From NCBI RefSeq assembly GCF_900129755.1, contig NZ_FQWT01000005.1, positions 248,001 to 312,000 on the forward strand: 64,000 nucleotides of DNA. The letters run 5' to 3'. Shown here in pieces: positions 15,377 to 23,663 of the stretch; within the stretch, counting starts at the first letter, position 1; the number at the start of each line of letters is the position of its first letter. Below the pieces are notes generated by a model, which did no database searches, was not told where the DNA came from, and was given only the letters and a program-made list of their open reading frames with translations. The DNA is from Chryseobacterium oranimense (lineage in GTDB: Bacteria; Bacteroidota; Bacteroidia; Flavobacteriales; Weeksellaceae). The position numbers and the translations under genes were made by a program.

Positions 15377-16714
15377 TTGAAAACCCACTTCATTGCTATC
15401 GGCGGAAGCGCCATGCATAATCTTGCTATTGCATTAAAGGATAAAGGATATCAGGTAACCGGTTCGGATGATGCTATTTTTGAACCTTCACGATCCAGAC
15501 TGGAAAAGAAAGGTATTCTGCCTCAGGAAATGGGCTGGTTCCCGGAAAAAATAACTGCGGATATAGATGCCGTTATCCTTGGTATGCATGCCCATCAGGA
15601 TAATCCTGAGCTGGCAAAGGCAAAAGAGCTGGGTTTAAAAATTTATTCATATCCTGAGTTCCTTTACGAACAGTCGAAAAACAAAACAAGAGTGGTAATT
15701 GCCGGATCGCACGGTAAAACAACCATTACTTCCATGATACTTCACGTGCTGAACTTTCATCAGAAAGATGTAGATTTCATGGTGGGAGCTCAGCTTGAAG
15801 GTTTTGACTGTATGGTAAAACTAACGCAGGAAAACGATTTTATGGTCCTGGAAGGCGATGAATATCTTTCCTCTCCTATTGACCTTCGTTCCAAGTTTCT
15901 TCTTTACCAGCCGAATATTGCTTTAATGAGCGGTATTGCCTGGGATCACATCAATGTATTCAAAACATTTGATGATTATATAGATCAGTTCAGAAAATTC
16001 GTTGCAAGCATTACCCCGGGCGGTGTTCTGGTATACAATGAAGAAGATGCTGAAGTGGTAAAAGTAGTGGAAGCCGCTGAAAATTATTTCAGAAAAATCC
16101 CTTACAAAACTCCTGAATATGAGATCAGCAACGGAAAAGTATATCTGAAAACTGAAATGGGAGATGTTCCACTTTCTGTTTTCGGTTCACACAATCTGCT
16201 AAATATGGAAGGAGCAAGACATATCTGCCAGCAGCTGGGGATTATGGATGAAGATTTCTACGAAGCCATTATGAGTTTCAAAGGAGCTTCAAAACGTCTT
16301 GAAAAAGTAGAAAGACAGGATCAGGGAGTTTTATACAAAGATTTTGCCCATGCACCGAGTAAAGTAAAAGCAACGGTAAAAGCGTTCTGTGAGCAGTTTA
16401 AAAAGGAAAAGAAATACGGTTTCCTTGAGCTTCACACGTATTCGAGTTTAAATCCCCTGTTCCTTGAACAGTATGACCATGCTATGGACGGTTTGGATGA
16501 AGCTGTTGTTTTCTATTCGGAGGATGCTTTAAAAATTAAAAGAATGGAACCTATTTCTCCCGAATTCATCAAAGAGAAGTTTAAAAATGATACTTTGAGA
16601 GTATTCACCAATGCTGAAGACCTGCACGCCTATTGGGAAACTCTGGACAAAACCAACGGTGTTTTCCTTATGATGAGCTCCGGTAATTTCGGAGGCTTGG
16701 ATCTTACAAAATAA
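15377..16714 (+). CDS. mpl: UDP-MurNAc:tripeptide ligase (Mpl), peptidoglycan recycling
   Basis: A 445-residue Mur-family ligase. It starts at a TTG 2 nt after the lipoprotein stop (frame begins KTHFIAIGGSAMHNLAIALK), since no ATG precedes the N-terminal Rossmann strand. The ATP-binding loop is GSHGKTTITSM and the central domain has LEGDEYLSSPIDLRSKF and GIAWDHINVF. These features and the length match Mpl, which attaches the recycled tripeptide L-Ala-gamma-D-Glu-DAP to UDP-MurNAc in the cytoplasm, rather than MurC, which shares the N-terminal domain. It closes the operon and is followed by a strong palindromic terminator. Confidence 0.88.
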   Translation: MKTHFIAIGGSAMHNLAIALKDKGYQVTGSDDAIFEPSRSRLEKKGILPQEMGWFPEKITADIDAVILGMHAHQDNPELAKAKELGLKIYSYPEFLYEQSKNKTRVVIAGSHGKTTITSMILHVLNFHQKDVDFMVGAQLEGFDCMVKLTQENDFMVLEGDEYLSSPIDLRSKFLLYQPNIALMSGIAWDHINVFKTFDDYIDQFRKFVASITPGGVLVYNEEDAEVVKVVEAAENYFRKIPYKTPEYEISNGKVYLKTEMGDVPLSVFGSHNLLNMEGARHICQQLGIMDEDFYEAIMSFKGASKRLEKVERQDQGVLYKDFAHAPSKVKATVKAFCEQFKKEKKYGFLELHTYSSLNPLFLEQYDHAMDGLDEAVVFYSEDALKIKRMEPISPEFIKEKFKNDTLRVFTNAEDLHAYWETLDKTNGVFLMMSSGNFGGLDLTK

Positions 16715-16736
16715 ATAATTTTATTACCCATATCTT

Positions 16737-16768
16737 AAAAACGTTCTTTGATCAAAGAACGTTTTTTA
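16737..16768. terminator. bidirectional terminator between mpl and the nitronate monooxygenase gene
   Basis: A perfect palindrome with 15-nt halves (16737-16751 and 16752-16766), five A, CGTTCTTTGA and complement, five T. It serves the converging genes on both sides. Confidence 0.85.
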
Positions 16769-16809
16769 TTTACATTTCCGATGAATTCATCCGGGTTTTA
16801 ACAGGTGAA

Positions 16810-17865
16810 TTATTCTGCTTCCAGGATAAGTTTTTTCAAAATATCCTCCGTTGAAAGTCTGCTGTAATTATGAACAGACTGCCCTACCCAGATACTTACA
16901 AACTCTGCATTGTTTACCGTTTTCGCAACCCTTCTCAGCTCATTGGTCAGCTTATTCTGGTAAGGATACGGCATAATATAGCCGGAATCTTCGATGCTTT
17001 CTATGAATTTATTTTTTATCCCTCTTGCATACCGTCCCGAAAAACTTTTTGTCAGAACAATTTCTTTTTCCGTTACATTTTCCAGCCTCTCTTTTTCAAA
17101 AGGCTGCAAAGCACTTTCCTGGGATGCCAATAACATACTTCCTACCTGAAAGCCCTGCGCACCCAACTCTTTTGCCGCTCTTAAAGTTTTTCCGTTATAA
17201 ATTCCGCCCGCATAGATTAAGGGAACTTTTACATAATCATAAACTTGGGAAAACAAGGAAATACCACCGATTTCAGGAATATGATCCGCGACAAATGTTC
17301 CTCTGTGCCCACCGGCTTCAATTCCCTGCACACAAATAATATCAATCCCGGATTTTTCCAGGACTAATGCTTCTTGCAGTGAAGTACAGGTTCCGATAAG
17401 CGTTACTCGGTTTTCTTTCAGCTTTTCAATGCTTTTATCATCCAGATTCCCGAAAGTAAAGCTTAATACTTTGCAGCCTTCCTCAATAATAGCTTCTACC
17501 TGGTCATGGTAACTGTTCAACTTAATCTCTTCGAGATCCGGAAGTTTCACTTCTATATGATTTTCCTTTGCCAGATCGGTGATAAACCGCTTTGCTTTAA
17601 TAAATTTTTCTCTCAGAGATCCGGTAAGCTCAGGAATATCGTGAACAAAAATATTAACCGCAAAAGATTGATCTGTGAGTTTTCTGGTCTCTCTGATCAG
17701 TTCAGCCGATTTGCCCGCAGGAAGATCAGCCAAGGCCAATGATCCTAGACATCCTGCTTTTGCAGCTGCTGCAGCCATTTTGGGAGTACTTACTCCAAAC
17801 ATCGGAGCCTGAATAATGGGATATTTTACCTCTAAAATTTTACTGATGGTATCCGGCCAAAACAT
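16810..17865 (-). CDS. nitronate monooxygenase (FMN-dependent)
   Basis: A 351-residue TIM-barrel flavoprotein of the nitronate monooxygenase/2-nitropropane dioxygenase family, oxidising nitronates such as propionate-3-nitronate. Motifs: YPIIQAPMFGVSTP at the N-terminus, SFTFGNL, then the catalytic-loop block CVQGIEAGGHRG and the phosphate-binding YAGGIYNGKTLRAAKELGA with GFQVGS. These fit class I enzymes, including the His in AGGH. It is monocistronic on the minus strand, with a terminator on its 3' side. Function in vivo is probably detoxification of plant or fungal nitro compounds, which is family-level inference. Confidence 0.9.
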   Translation of the reverse strand: MFWPDTISKILEVKYPIIQAPMFGVSTPKMAAAAAKAGCLGSLALADLPAGKSAELIRETRKLTDQSFAVNIFVHDIPELTGSLREKFIKAKRFITDLAKENHIEVKLPDLEEIKLNSYHDQVEAIIEEGCKVLSFTFGNLDDKSIEKLKENRVTLIGTCTSLQEALVLEKSGIDIICVQGIEAGGHRGTFVADHIPEIGGISLFSQVYDYVKVPLIYAGGIYNGKTLRAAKELGAQGFQVGSMLLASQESALQPFEKERLENVTEKEIVLTKSFSGRYARGIKNKFIESIEDSGYIMPYPYQNKLTNELRRVAKTVNNAEFVSIWVGQSVHNYSRLSTEDILKKLILEAE

Positions 17866-17960
17866 AAGAATAATTTTATCTAAAATTTACAAAAATCTGG
17901 CGACAGCTTTAGGTTTAGAAGACATGATATTGCTCACAGTATCCAGCAGCCATGTTTTTT

Positions 17961-18032
17961 TAATTAAAAATCCCGCTAATTAAACTGACTGAACAAATGA
18001 TTATAAAATCTGCTGTCCGTTTAATTTGCGGG
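17961..18032 (-). terminator. terminator after the aldo/keto reductase gene
   Basis: Arms CCCGCTAATTAAAC (17972-17985) and GTTTAATTTGCGGG (18019-18032) pair with one mismatch over a 33-nt loop; on the minus strand the hairpin is followed by ATTTTTAATT. Confidence 0.55.
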
Positions 18033-18054
18033 AGGTATTATTAATGTTCGCTTG

Positions 18055-18930
18055 TTAGATATCCGCTACAGATTTCAGCATCTTTTGCTCCCATTCAGGA
18101 TCTTTTGGATCAAAGAACAGTCTTTTTCCTGTATCCAGAGAGCGGACGATATTCATTTCATCTTCAGTCAGTTCAAAATCGAAAACGTTAAAATTTTCTT
18201 CAATTCTGGAAGGGGTTACGGATTTCGGGATTACAACAAATCCTTCCTGAAGATGCCATCTCAGAATCACCTGGGCTACTGTTTTATTGTATTTTTCTGC
18301 AATCGATTTCAGCTGAGAATTGTTCAAAAGATCTGCATTTCCGTTTCCAAGCGGGCTCCAAGGCTGTGTTATGATATTATTTTCCCTGTCATATACCTGA
18401 AGTTCTTTCTGCTGGAAAACCGGATGAAGCTCGATCTGATTGATCACAGGAAGAACCGTTGAATTGGCTTTCAGCTCTTCCAATTTCTCTACTGTAAAGT
18501 TGCATACCCCGATAGCTTTAATTTTCCCTTCGTGGTAAAGCTCCTCCAGTGCTTTCCAGGCACCCAGAAAATCTCCGAAAGGCCAGTGAAGAAGATACAT
18601 ATCCAGGTAATCCATCTGTAATCTGTCCAAAGTTCTCTGGAATGCACTTTTTGCTTTTTCGTAGCCGTGATCCTGAACCCAGATTTTTGAGGTAATAAAC
18701 AGCTCGTCTCTGCTTACACCACTTTCTTTTACAGCCTCCCCTACTGCGGTTTCATTTAAATAAATAGCTGCCGTATCAATCATTCTGTAGCCTGTATGAA
18801 TGGCTTTTACCACTGCTTTTTTACATTCGTCCAGGTTTTCCATCTGCCATACTCCAAAGCCTAAAGCAGGGATATCCACTCCGTTATTTAATGTTACTAC
18901 AGGCTGTCCTGTGTATGTTTTCTTTTGCAT
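18055..18930 (-). CDS. aldo/keto reductase (2,5-diketogluconate-reductase-like)
   Basis: A 291-residue NADPH-dependent aldo/keto reductase. The TIM barrel shows GFGVWQM, the catalytic Asp in MIDTAAIYLNETAVG with Tyr in AAIYLNE, Lys in FITSKIWVQDHG, and His in YLLHWPFGDF; the cofactor end is VVIPKSVTPSRIEENFNVFDF. The closest pattern is the DkgA/YvgN group of soluble methylglyoxal and aldehyde reductases. It is transcribed alone, with a weak terminator behind it. The substrate is not determinable from sequence. Confidence 0.9.
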   Translation of the reverse strand: MQKKTYTGQPVVTLNNGVDIPALGFGVWQMENLDECKKAVVKAIHTGYRMIDTAAIYLNETAVGEAVKESGVSRDELFITSKIWVQDHGYEKAKSAFQRTLDRLQMDYLDMYLLHWPFGDFLGAWKALEELYHEGKIKAIGVCNFTVEKLEELKANSTVLPVINQIELHPVFQQKELQVYDRENNIITQPWSPLGNGNADLLNNSQLKSIAEKYNKTVAQVILRWHLQEGFVVIPKSVTPSRIEENFNVFDFELTEDEMNIVRSLDTGKRLFFDPKDPEWEQKMLKSVADI

Positions 18931-19101
18931 TATTCTTTAATTTAATTTTTTTAATCTGAATCTAAGCTTAACAAATTTGCGATAAAAATTGGAAATTCTG
19001 CTTACCAATTTTACAGTTTTTTCATCTATTTTTAACTATCCGAGTTTGTTGCCGGAAGCTTCCGGTAGTTTAAACAATAAGGAGACATCTCTTATTTTCC
19101 T

Positions 19102-19109
19102 TATTTTTG
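19102..19109 (+). promoter_or_regulatory. -7 element of the two-GNAT operon
   Basis: TATTTTTG matches TAnnTTTG and lies 15 nt before the ATG at 19125, placing the transcript start about 10 nt before the gene. It decides against an in-frame TTG start at 19107, which overlaps the element. Confidence 0.5.
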
Positions 19110-19124
19110 TGGGAAACTAAAACA

Positions 19125-19559
19125 ATGTTACATCAAATCAGGCTGGCAAAAGCCGAAGATTATCCTAAAATCATGGAAATCTGGGAATCTGCTGTTAAAG
19201 CAACCCATGATTTTCTTGCGGAAGAAGATTTTAACTATTTTAAAGAAGCCATTCCCGGAGATTATCTTCCGCAACTTGATGTTTATCTGATTTCGGAAGA
19301 TGGTGAGGCAAAAGGTTTTGCTTCTGTTGCCGGGGACACCCTAGAAATGCTGTTTATTCATGATGATCCACGGGGAAAAGGTTATGGTAAAAAGCTGTAT
19401 GAATGGATGAAGGAAACCACAGGTCTCACCAAAGTAGATGTGAATGAACAAAACCCTCAGGCCATCGGTTTTTATGAAAAAATGGGATTTAAAAGAGTCG
19501 GGAGATCGGAAAAAGACGGCTCAGGAAAAAATTATCCGCTGATCCATATGAGTTTATAA
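19125..19559 (+). CDS. GNAT-family N-acetyltransferase
   Basis: A 144-residue acetyltransferase of the GNAT superfamily. The acetyl-CoA pyrophosphate loop is DPRGKGYGKKLYEW (Q/RxxGxG/A), preceded by LEMLFIHDD, and the C-terminal VNEQNPQAIGFYEKMGFKRVG is the usual strand-helix ending. The acceptor is unknown; the YjaB-like arrangement suggests a small soluble enzyme. The start at ATG 19125 is favoured over an upstream TTG because the promoter element lies there. It is directly followed by a second GNAT gene with no gap. Confidence 0.85.
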   Translation: MLHQIRLAKAEDYPKIMEIWESAVKATHDFLAEEDFNYFKEAIPGDYLPQLDVYLISEDGEAKGFASVAGDTLEMLFIHDDPRGKGYGKKLYEWMKETTGLTKVDVNEQNPQAIGFYEKMGFKRVGRSEKDGSGKNYPLIHMSL

Positions 19560-20027
19560 ATGGAAAATTTTGTTTTTAAGAAGATCACTTCAGGAATGGA
19601 TATTCCGTATGAATTGCTGCTGCTTGCTGACGAAACTGTGGAAGCAATCAACAGATATATTTTTGATTCTTCTATTTATGTTTTAAACGATGGCATTCAG
19701 GATATCGCCGTAATGGCAATGCATCCGAACAGCAATAAAGAACTGGAAATTAAGAATATTGCAGTTATTGAAAGCTACAGAAGCAGGGGAATCGGCAGTA
19801 TTCTGATAGATAAGACAAAAGAAATAGCCAGAAAAAACGGGTATACAACATTAACTGTAGGAACTTCGGACACGGGTTTCCAGCAGATTAAATTCTACGA
19901 AAAGAACGGTTTTATAAAAAAGGGAATACGTAAAGATTTCTTTACAGATAATTACCCATTCCCTATTTATGAAAACGGATTACAGATGCGCGACATGGTT
20001 GTTCTTGCCCATGACCTTTCTGAATAA
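19560..20027 (+). CDS. second GNAT-family N-acetyltransferase
   Basis: A 155-residue GNAT with the acetyl-CoA loop SYRSRGIGSILIDKT and the ending FYEKNGFIKKGIRKDFF. The preceding strand is ELEIKNIAVIE. It begins on the base after the stop codon of the first GNAT gene, so translation is probably coupled. The pair is not close in sequence and is unlikely to be a recent duplication. Its last 48 bp overlap, tail to tail, the end of the LysR gene on the other strand; both ends encode family-conserved or plausible sequence, so this looks real. Confidence 0.85.
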   Translation: MENFVFKKITSGMDIPYELLLLADETVEAINRYIFDSSIYVLNDGIQDIAVMAMHPNSNKELEIKNIAVIESYRSRGIGSILIDKTKEIARKNGYTTLTVGTSDTGFQQIKFYEKNGFIKKGIRKDFFTDNYPFPIYENGLQMRDMVVLAHDLSE

Positions 20028-20900
20028 GCCTTTGATGTGATCAATCTCAGACTGGTAATTTGTTTTTTTCCTGCAGCCGAAATAGAGTGTATTTTCCAGT
20101 TTTTTCTCGCCTTCCCAGATCATTTTGACATCCCCGTTCTCTATTTCGTTCTTACACAGAAAATTAGGAATAACAGCTAGTCCGGTTCCGCCTTTCAGAC
20201 AGCGGATGATGGAGTTTAAATTAGGAACTATATAATTGGGACGGAAATTCGGTTTATGCCCGAAATTCATGATCCAGAACTGAAACAGATGTTCCATGTC
20301 TCCTGTGGTGCCGTACCATTTTTCCTGTTTCAGCCATTCTTCGGCATGTTCTATTCCTTTAGTATCGAGTGTTTCCCGGAAACTTTCAGTATCTACATCT
20401 TTTCCACCTACAAGAATAATCTGCTCGGAAGAGAATGCTTCATGTTCAATATTGGGAGAAATTCCTTTTTTAGGGGTAATAATCAGGTCGAGAATTCCTT
20501 TATCCAGCTGATCCAGCATTTCCGGATATTCCCCGAAGCTGATGATCAGGTTAAAAGGCAAAGTAGAAACATACTGCTCCAGGGTAGTCTGAAAGGTTTC
20601 GAAACACATCCCAACACTGATGGTAGGAGTGAGTTTTTCCGTGGATTTCTGAAAATTCTTCTCTACATCTTCAAGCTTTGCAATCGGTTCTGAAACAGCA
20701 TTAAATAATACTTTTCCCCTTTCTGTAGGGATCATTTTTCTTCCGGTTCTGTCGAATAATTTATATCCTACATATGCTTCCAGTGAGCTTAGATGGAGGC
20801 TTACACCAGGCTGTGAAATGAACAGAGAATCTGCTGCTCCTGTGAGCGTTCCAGTTTTATATATCGCTTTAAAAGTGCGGTACCATTCTAAATTGACCAT
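19980..20900 (-). CDS. LysR-family transcriptional regulator
   Basis: A 306-residue LysR regulator. The winged helix at the N-terminus is canonical (LEWYRTFKAIYKTGTLTGAA, SQPGVSLHLSSLEAYVG, LFDRTGRKMIPTERG). The periplasmic-binding-like effector domain follows from about residue 90. The target is unknown: the next gene upstream on the same strand (a phosphoesterase) ends 41 nt away, and the divergent promoter is beyond that. The mdaB-led oxidoreductase operon and the GNAT pair are both close enough to be targets. The 3' end overlaps the second GNAT gene. Confidence 0.9.
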   Translation of the reverse strand: MVNLEWYRTFKAIYKTGTLTGAADSLFISQPGVSLHLSSLEAYVGYKLFDRTGRKMIPTERGKVLFNAVSEPIAKLEDVEKNFQKSTEKLTPTISVGMCFETFQTTLEQYVSTLPFNLIISFGEYPEMLDQLDKGILDLIITPKKGISPNIEHEAFSSEQIILVGGKDVDTESFRETLDTKGIEHAEEWLKQEKWYGTTGDMEHLFQFWIMNFGHKPNFRPNYIVPNLNSIIRCLKGGTGLAVIPNFLCKNEIENGDVKMIWEGEKKLENTLYFGCRKKTNYQSEIDHIKGLFRKVMGKNNHVAHL

Positions 20901-20941
20901 AACTTTAATTATAAATATTCTGATACAAAGTTACAAAATAA

Positions 20942-21694
20942 TTATAATACTGATGATTTTTCATTCTTCAGAAACGAAGCATAATAATCGGGAATTCCGC
21001 TTTCTTCGATAGCAAGGGCAGTTTCTTCAACAGGATAAGCAATTTGAATAATCTCTGGTAGTATACGATCCTCTTCCATCGTCAGAATAAGGTAGGAAGC
21101 CAGCCGGTTTTCCTCTTTGGAACGGCCTACAGAGCCACAGTTAACAGCCCAGCCTTTAGTCTCAAAATATTTTTTAAATGATAAATGGGTATGTCCCATG
21201 ACAATGATATCAGACCGGGATTCTTCCAGCATACCTGTAAAAATATGATCACTCTCATTTTCATACCAATAGGTATCATTACTGGATAGACCTGCATGTA
21301 CCAATTGAATACGCCAGTGCCTATTTCCTACCTTATAGTTTAATTGTATATGAAAAGGTAATTCTGATAAAAACGTTTTATTCTGTTCTGTAATGTATTT
21401 TTTGGAATGATCAATAGCTATAAATCTCGCTTCTGTTTCTTCGGGTGAATGTTTAGATAAAGGAACAACAGGGATATCAAAAGCGATTCTTTCATCATGG
21501 TTTCCCATAAGACATGGAATGTTCAGATTTCTGATCTTTTCGATCACTTCATTTCCCCAGGGAGCAAAGTCAACCAGATCACCCAGGCAGAACTTCTGCT
21601 CAATTCCTCTTTTCTCCATGTCTTCAAGCACTGCATTCAGGGCAGGAAGGTTTCCGTGCACATCACTAAAAATAGCAATCCGTATCATATTCAT
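20942..21694 (-). CDS. calcineurin-like metallophosphoesterase
   Basis: A 250-residue binuclear-metal phosphoesterase. All family motifs are present: DVHGN (FSDVHGNLPAL), GDLVDF, GNHD (LMGNHDERIAF), and MGHTHLSF. The size and motif pattern resemble YfcE- and PrpE-like cytosolic phosphodiesterases or diadenosine tetraphosphatases. An alternative start two codons later (ATG at 21688) is equally good. It precedes the LysR gene on the same strand (41 nt). The physiological substrate cannot be told from sequence. Confidence 0.88.
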   Translation of the reverse strand: MNMIRIAIFSDVHGNLPALNAVLEDMEKRGIEQKFCLGDLVDFAPWGNEVIEKIRNLNIPCLMGNHDERIAFDIPVVPLSKHSPEETEARFIAIDHSKKYITEQNKTFLSELPFHIQLNYKVGNRHWRIQLVHAGLSSNDTYWYENESDHIFTGMLEESRSDIIVMGHTHLSFKKYFETKGWAVNCGSVGRSKEENRLASYLILTMEEDRILPEIIQIAYPVEETALAIEESGIPDYYASFLKNEKSSVL

Positions 21695-21792
21695 TCTATT
21701 TCATAACAAAATTACAGGAGAAGTCGCACAACAGGATCATCTGCCTGTATGATATTTAACCATGAATAAAATAACTCAACTATCATTATTCT

Positions 21793-21848
21793 AATAGTTA
21801 CTTATAATTCATACTATTTTTATTATACAAAACCTGAATGTAACTTTG
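21793..21848 (+). promoter_or_regulatory. mdaB operon promoter region with inverted repeat
   Basis: TAACTTTG (21841-21848) is a -7 element 26 nt before the mdaB ATG. Upstream, AATAGT (21793-21798) and ACTATT (21813-21818) form an inverted repeat with a 14-nt spacer, a possible regulator site. No clear TTG at -33 is seen. Confidence 0.45.
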
Positions 21849-21874
21849 CATCATAAAATTTAAACAATCATAAA

Positions 21875-22489
21875 ATGAAAAAAGTATTGATCATTAACGC
21901 AGGACAAAATTTTGGACATTCCGGAGGAAAATATAATGACACGATTGCAGAAAATACACTTGCAGTACTTAATAAATTTGAAAATATAGAAGTAAAGACC
22001 ACTCAAATTGCAGACGGCTTCGATAAGGATGAAGAAGTAAAGAAGTTTGTATGGGCAGATTTTATCATCTACCACACTCCCATCTGGTGGTTTCAGCTTC
22101 CTAACGGATTCAAGAAATATATTGATGAAGTTTTTACAGCCGGTCATGCCAAAGGAATTTACATGAGTGACGGAAGAAAAGCTGAAAACCCTGAAATCAA
22201 CTATGGAACCGGAGGAATGCTGGGTGGAAGAAAATATATGGTAACCACAAGCTGGAATGCCCCTGAAACAGCCTTTACGCTTCCCGGAGAATTCTTCAAT
22301 GAGACCAGTGTAGATAATGGACCGTTATTTGGATTCCATAGAATGAATGCTTTTGTTTCTTTGGAAAAAATGGAAAGCTTTCACTTCCACGACGTAGAGA
22401 AAAATGCCAATATAGAACGTGATATGAAACTCTACAGAGACCACCTTGAACAGGTTTTTGAAAAAGAACTTAAACCGCAATTAGCCTGA
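21875..22489 (+). CDS. mdaB: NAD(P)H:quinone oxidoreductase, MdaB-like
   Basis: A 204-residue flavodoxin-fold FAD enzyme. The N-terminal MKKVLIINAGQNFGHSGGKY and the signature YHTPIWWFQLPNGFKKYIDE are characteristic of MdaB, a two-electron quinone reductase that avoids semiquinone formation. The remaining block GTGGMLGGRKYMVTTSWNAP also fits. It is first in a tightly packed operon with an SDR-like oxidoreductase, an antibiotic-biosynthesis-monooxygenase-domain protein, a DJ-1-like protein and an aldo/keto reductase; the next gene starts 1 nt inside its stop codon. The set suggests a response to quinones or reactive aldehydes. Confidence 0.88.
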   Translation: MKKVLIINAGQNFGHSGGKYNDTIAENTLAVLNKFENIEVKTTQIADGFDKDEEVKKFVWADFIIYHTPIWWFQLPNGFKKYIDEVFTAGHAKGIYMSDGRKAENPEINYGTGGMLGGRKYMVTTSWNAPETAFTLPGEFFNETSVDNGPLFGFHRMNAFVSLEKMESFHFHDVEKNANIERDMKLYRDHLEQVFEKELKPQLA

Positions 22490-23373
22490 TGAAAAATATA
22501 CTGATTACTGGAATCACCGGTTATATCGGGGGTTCCGTAGCCAAGAAGCTTACAGAACGTAACTACAATGTTACAGGGCTGGTTCGTAATGCAGAAGCAG
22601 CAGAGAAGTTAAAGGAACTAGGAATTGAATCCATTGTAGGCAATATCCATGACGAATCTGTTTTGAATGCTGCTATTTCCAACGCTGATGCCATAATCCA
22701 TACCGCAGATTCTGCAGATGATGCTTATGCTGCAGACAGTTTCATCAATGCGCTGGAAGGAACCGGTAAAACATTTATTTTCACTTCCGGTTCAGCTATT
22801 TTCGGAGGTAAAGAGAACGGAGAAAAAAATGATTTTGTGTACACAGAAGACATTCCCCTGAATCCGAGGCTTGAAATGGCATCAAGAGTGCTGATCAACC
22901 AGTATGTTCTTCAATCTGCCAGGAAAAATATAAGAAGCATTGTCATTGTACCTACAATGGTTTATGGTGAAGGTCTGGGTTTAAAAAAAGACAGTATCCA
23001 GCTTCCGGCCCTGATTAATTTCTCCAAAGGAAAAGGGTATGGAGCTTACTTTGGAAAAGGCGAAAATATCTGGTCAAATCTCCATATCGAGGACCTTGCC
23101 GATCTTTATGTACTTGCATTGGAAAAAGCAAAACCAGGTTCTCTTTATTATGCAGAAAACGGTTCTTCTACCATCAGAAATCTGGCAGAAAATATAAGCA
23201 GACAATACAATTTACAGCCGGCACAGTCTGTGAGCGTACAGGAGGCAGTCAATACATTTGGTCCTGCGGGAGGATATTTTGGATTTGCCTCAAACAGTTT
23301 GTGTAATTCGGATAAGGCCAAAACAGAACTTGGCTGGAATCCTCAATATCAATCCATCGAAAATTTTATTTAA
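22489..23373 (+). CDS. NAD(P)-binding epimerase/dehydratase-like oxidoreductase
   Basis: A 294-residue extended short-chain dehydrogenase-like protein. The nucleotide loop is ITGITGYIGGSVAKKL (TGxTGxxG), followed by VVGN-like IVGNIHDES and an ITGG-type Rossmann core with IVPTMVYGEG. The catalytic YxxxK is not obvious, so it is closer to atypical NmrA/NAD-dependent epimerase relatives. Its ATG overlaps the mdaB stop (TGATG), indicating translational coupling. Role within the quinone/electrophile operon is inferred from position. The next gene starts 1 nt after its end. Confidence 0.85.
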   Translation: MKNILITGITGYIGGSVAKKLTERNYNVTGLVRNAEAAEKLKELGIESIVGNIHDESVLNAAISNADAIIHTADSADDAYAADSFINALEGTGKTFIFTSGSAIFGGKENGEKNDFVYTEDIPLNPRLEMASRVLINQYVLQSARKNIRSIVIVPTMVYGEGLGLKKDSIQLPALINFSKGKGYGAYFGKGENIWSNLHIEDLADLYVLALEKAKPGSLYYAENGSSTIRNLAENISRQYNLQPAQSVSVQEAVNTFGPAGGYFGFASNSLCNSDKAKTELGWNPQYQSIENFI

Positions 23374-23374
23374 T

Positions 23375-23662
23375 ATGAAAATTTATCTTACAGCAGTTAT
23401 AAAAGCCAAAGAAGAATATCAGACGGAAGTACTGGAAACCCTTCAGAATATGGTGCAGGAAACAAGAAAAGAAGAAGCTTGCGAACTTTACAGTCTTCAT
23501 CAGGGAATTGAGGATAAAAACCAGTTCGTTTTCTATGAGATCTGGAAAAGTGAAGAAGGGCTGGCCCAGCATAACCAGCAGCCTTACATTCAGGCTTTCG
23601 GAGCTATTGTTGACGAAAAACTACAGGAAAAACCGCAAATTTATACCACCCATATTCTTTAA
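23375..23662 (+). CDS. ABM-domain quinol monooxygenase-like protein
   Basis: A 95-residue dimeric alpha/beta barrel protein of the antibiotic biosynthesis monooxygenase type, like YgiN. Features: MKIYLTAVIKAKEEY, then EACELYSLHQG, FVFYEIWKSEEGLAQHNQQP and a C-terminal strand. YgiN pairs functionally with MdaB in E. coli as a quinol monooxygenase, and here the two lie in one operon, which supports that function. A longer in-frame extension upstream is inside the previous gene and is rejected. The next gene begins 1 nt after its stop. Confidence 0.85.
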   Translation: MKIYLTAVIKAKEEYQTEVLETLQNMVQETRKEEACELYSLHQGIEDKNQFVFYEIWKSEEGLAQHNQQPYIQAFGAIVDEKLQEKPQIYTTHIL

Positions 23663-23663
23663 T

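Noticed and set aside
19980..20027. Sequencing error causing the LysR/GNAT tail overlap
   Set aside because: Both frames continue with plausible family sequence to their stop codons; a convergent overlap of 48 bp is acceptable.
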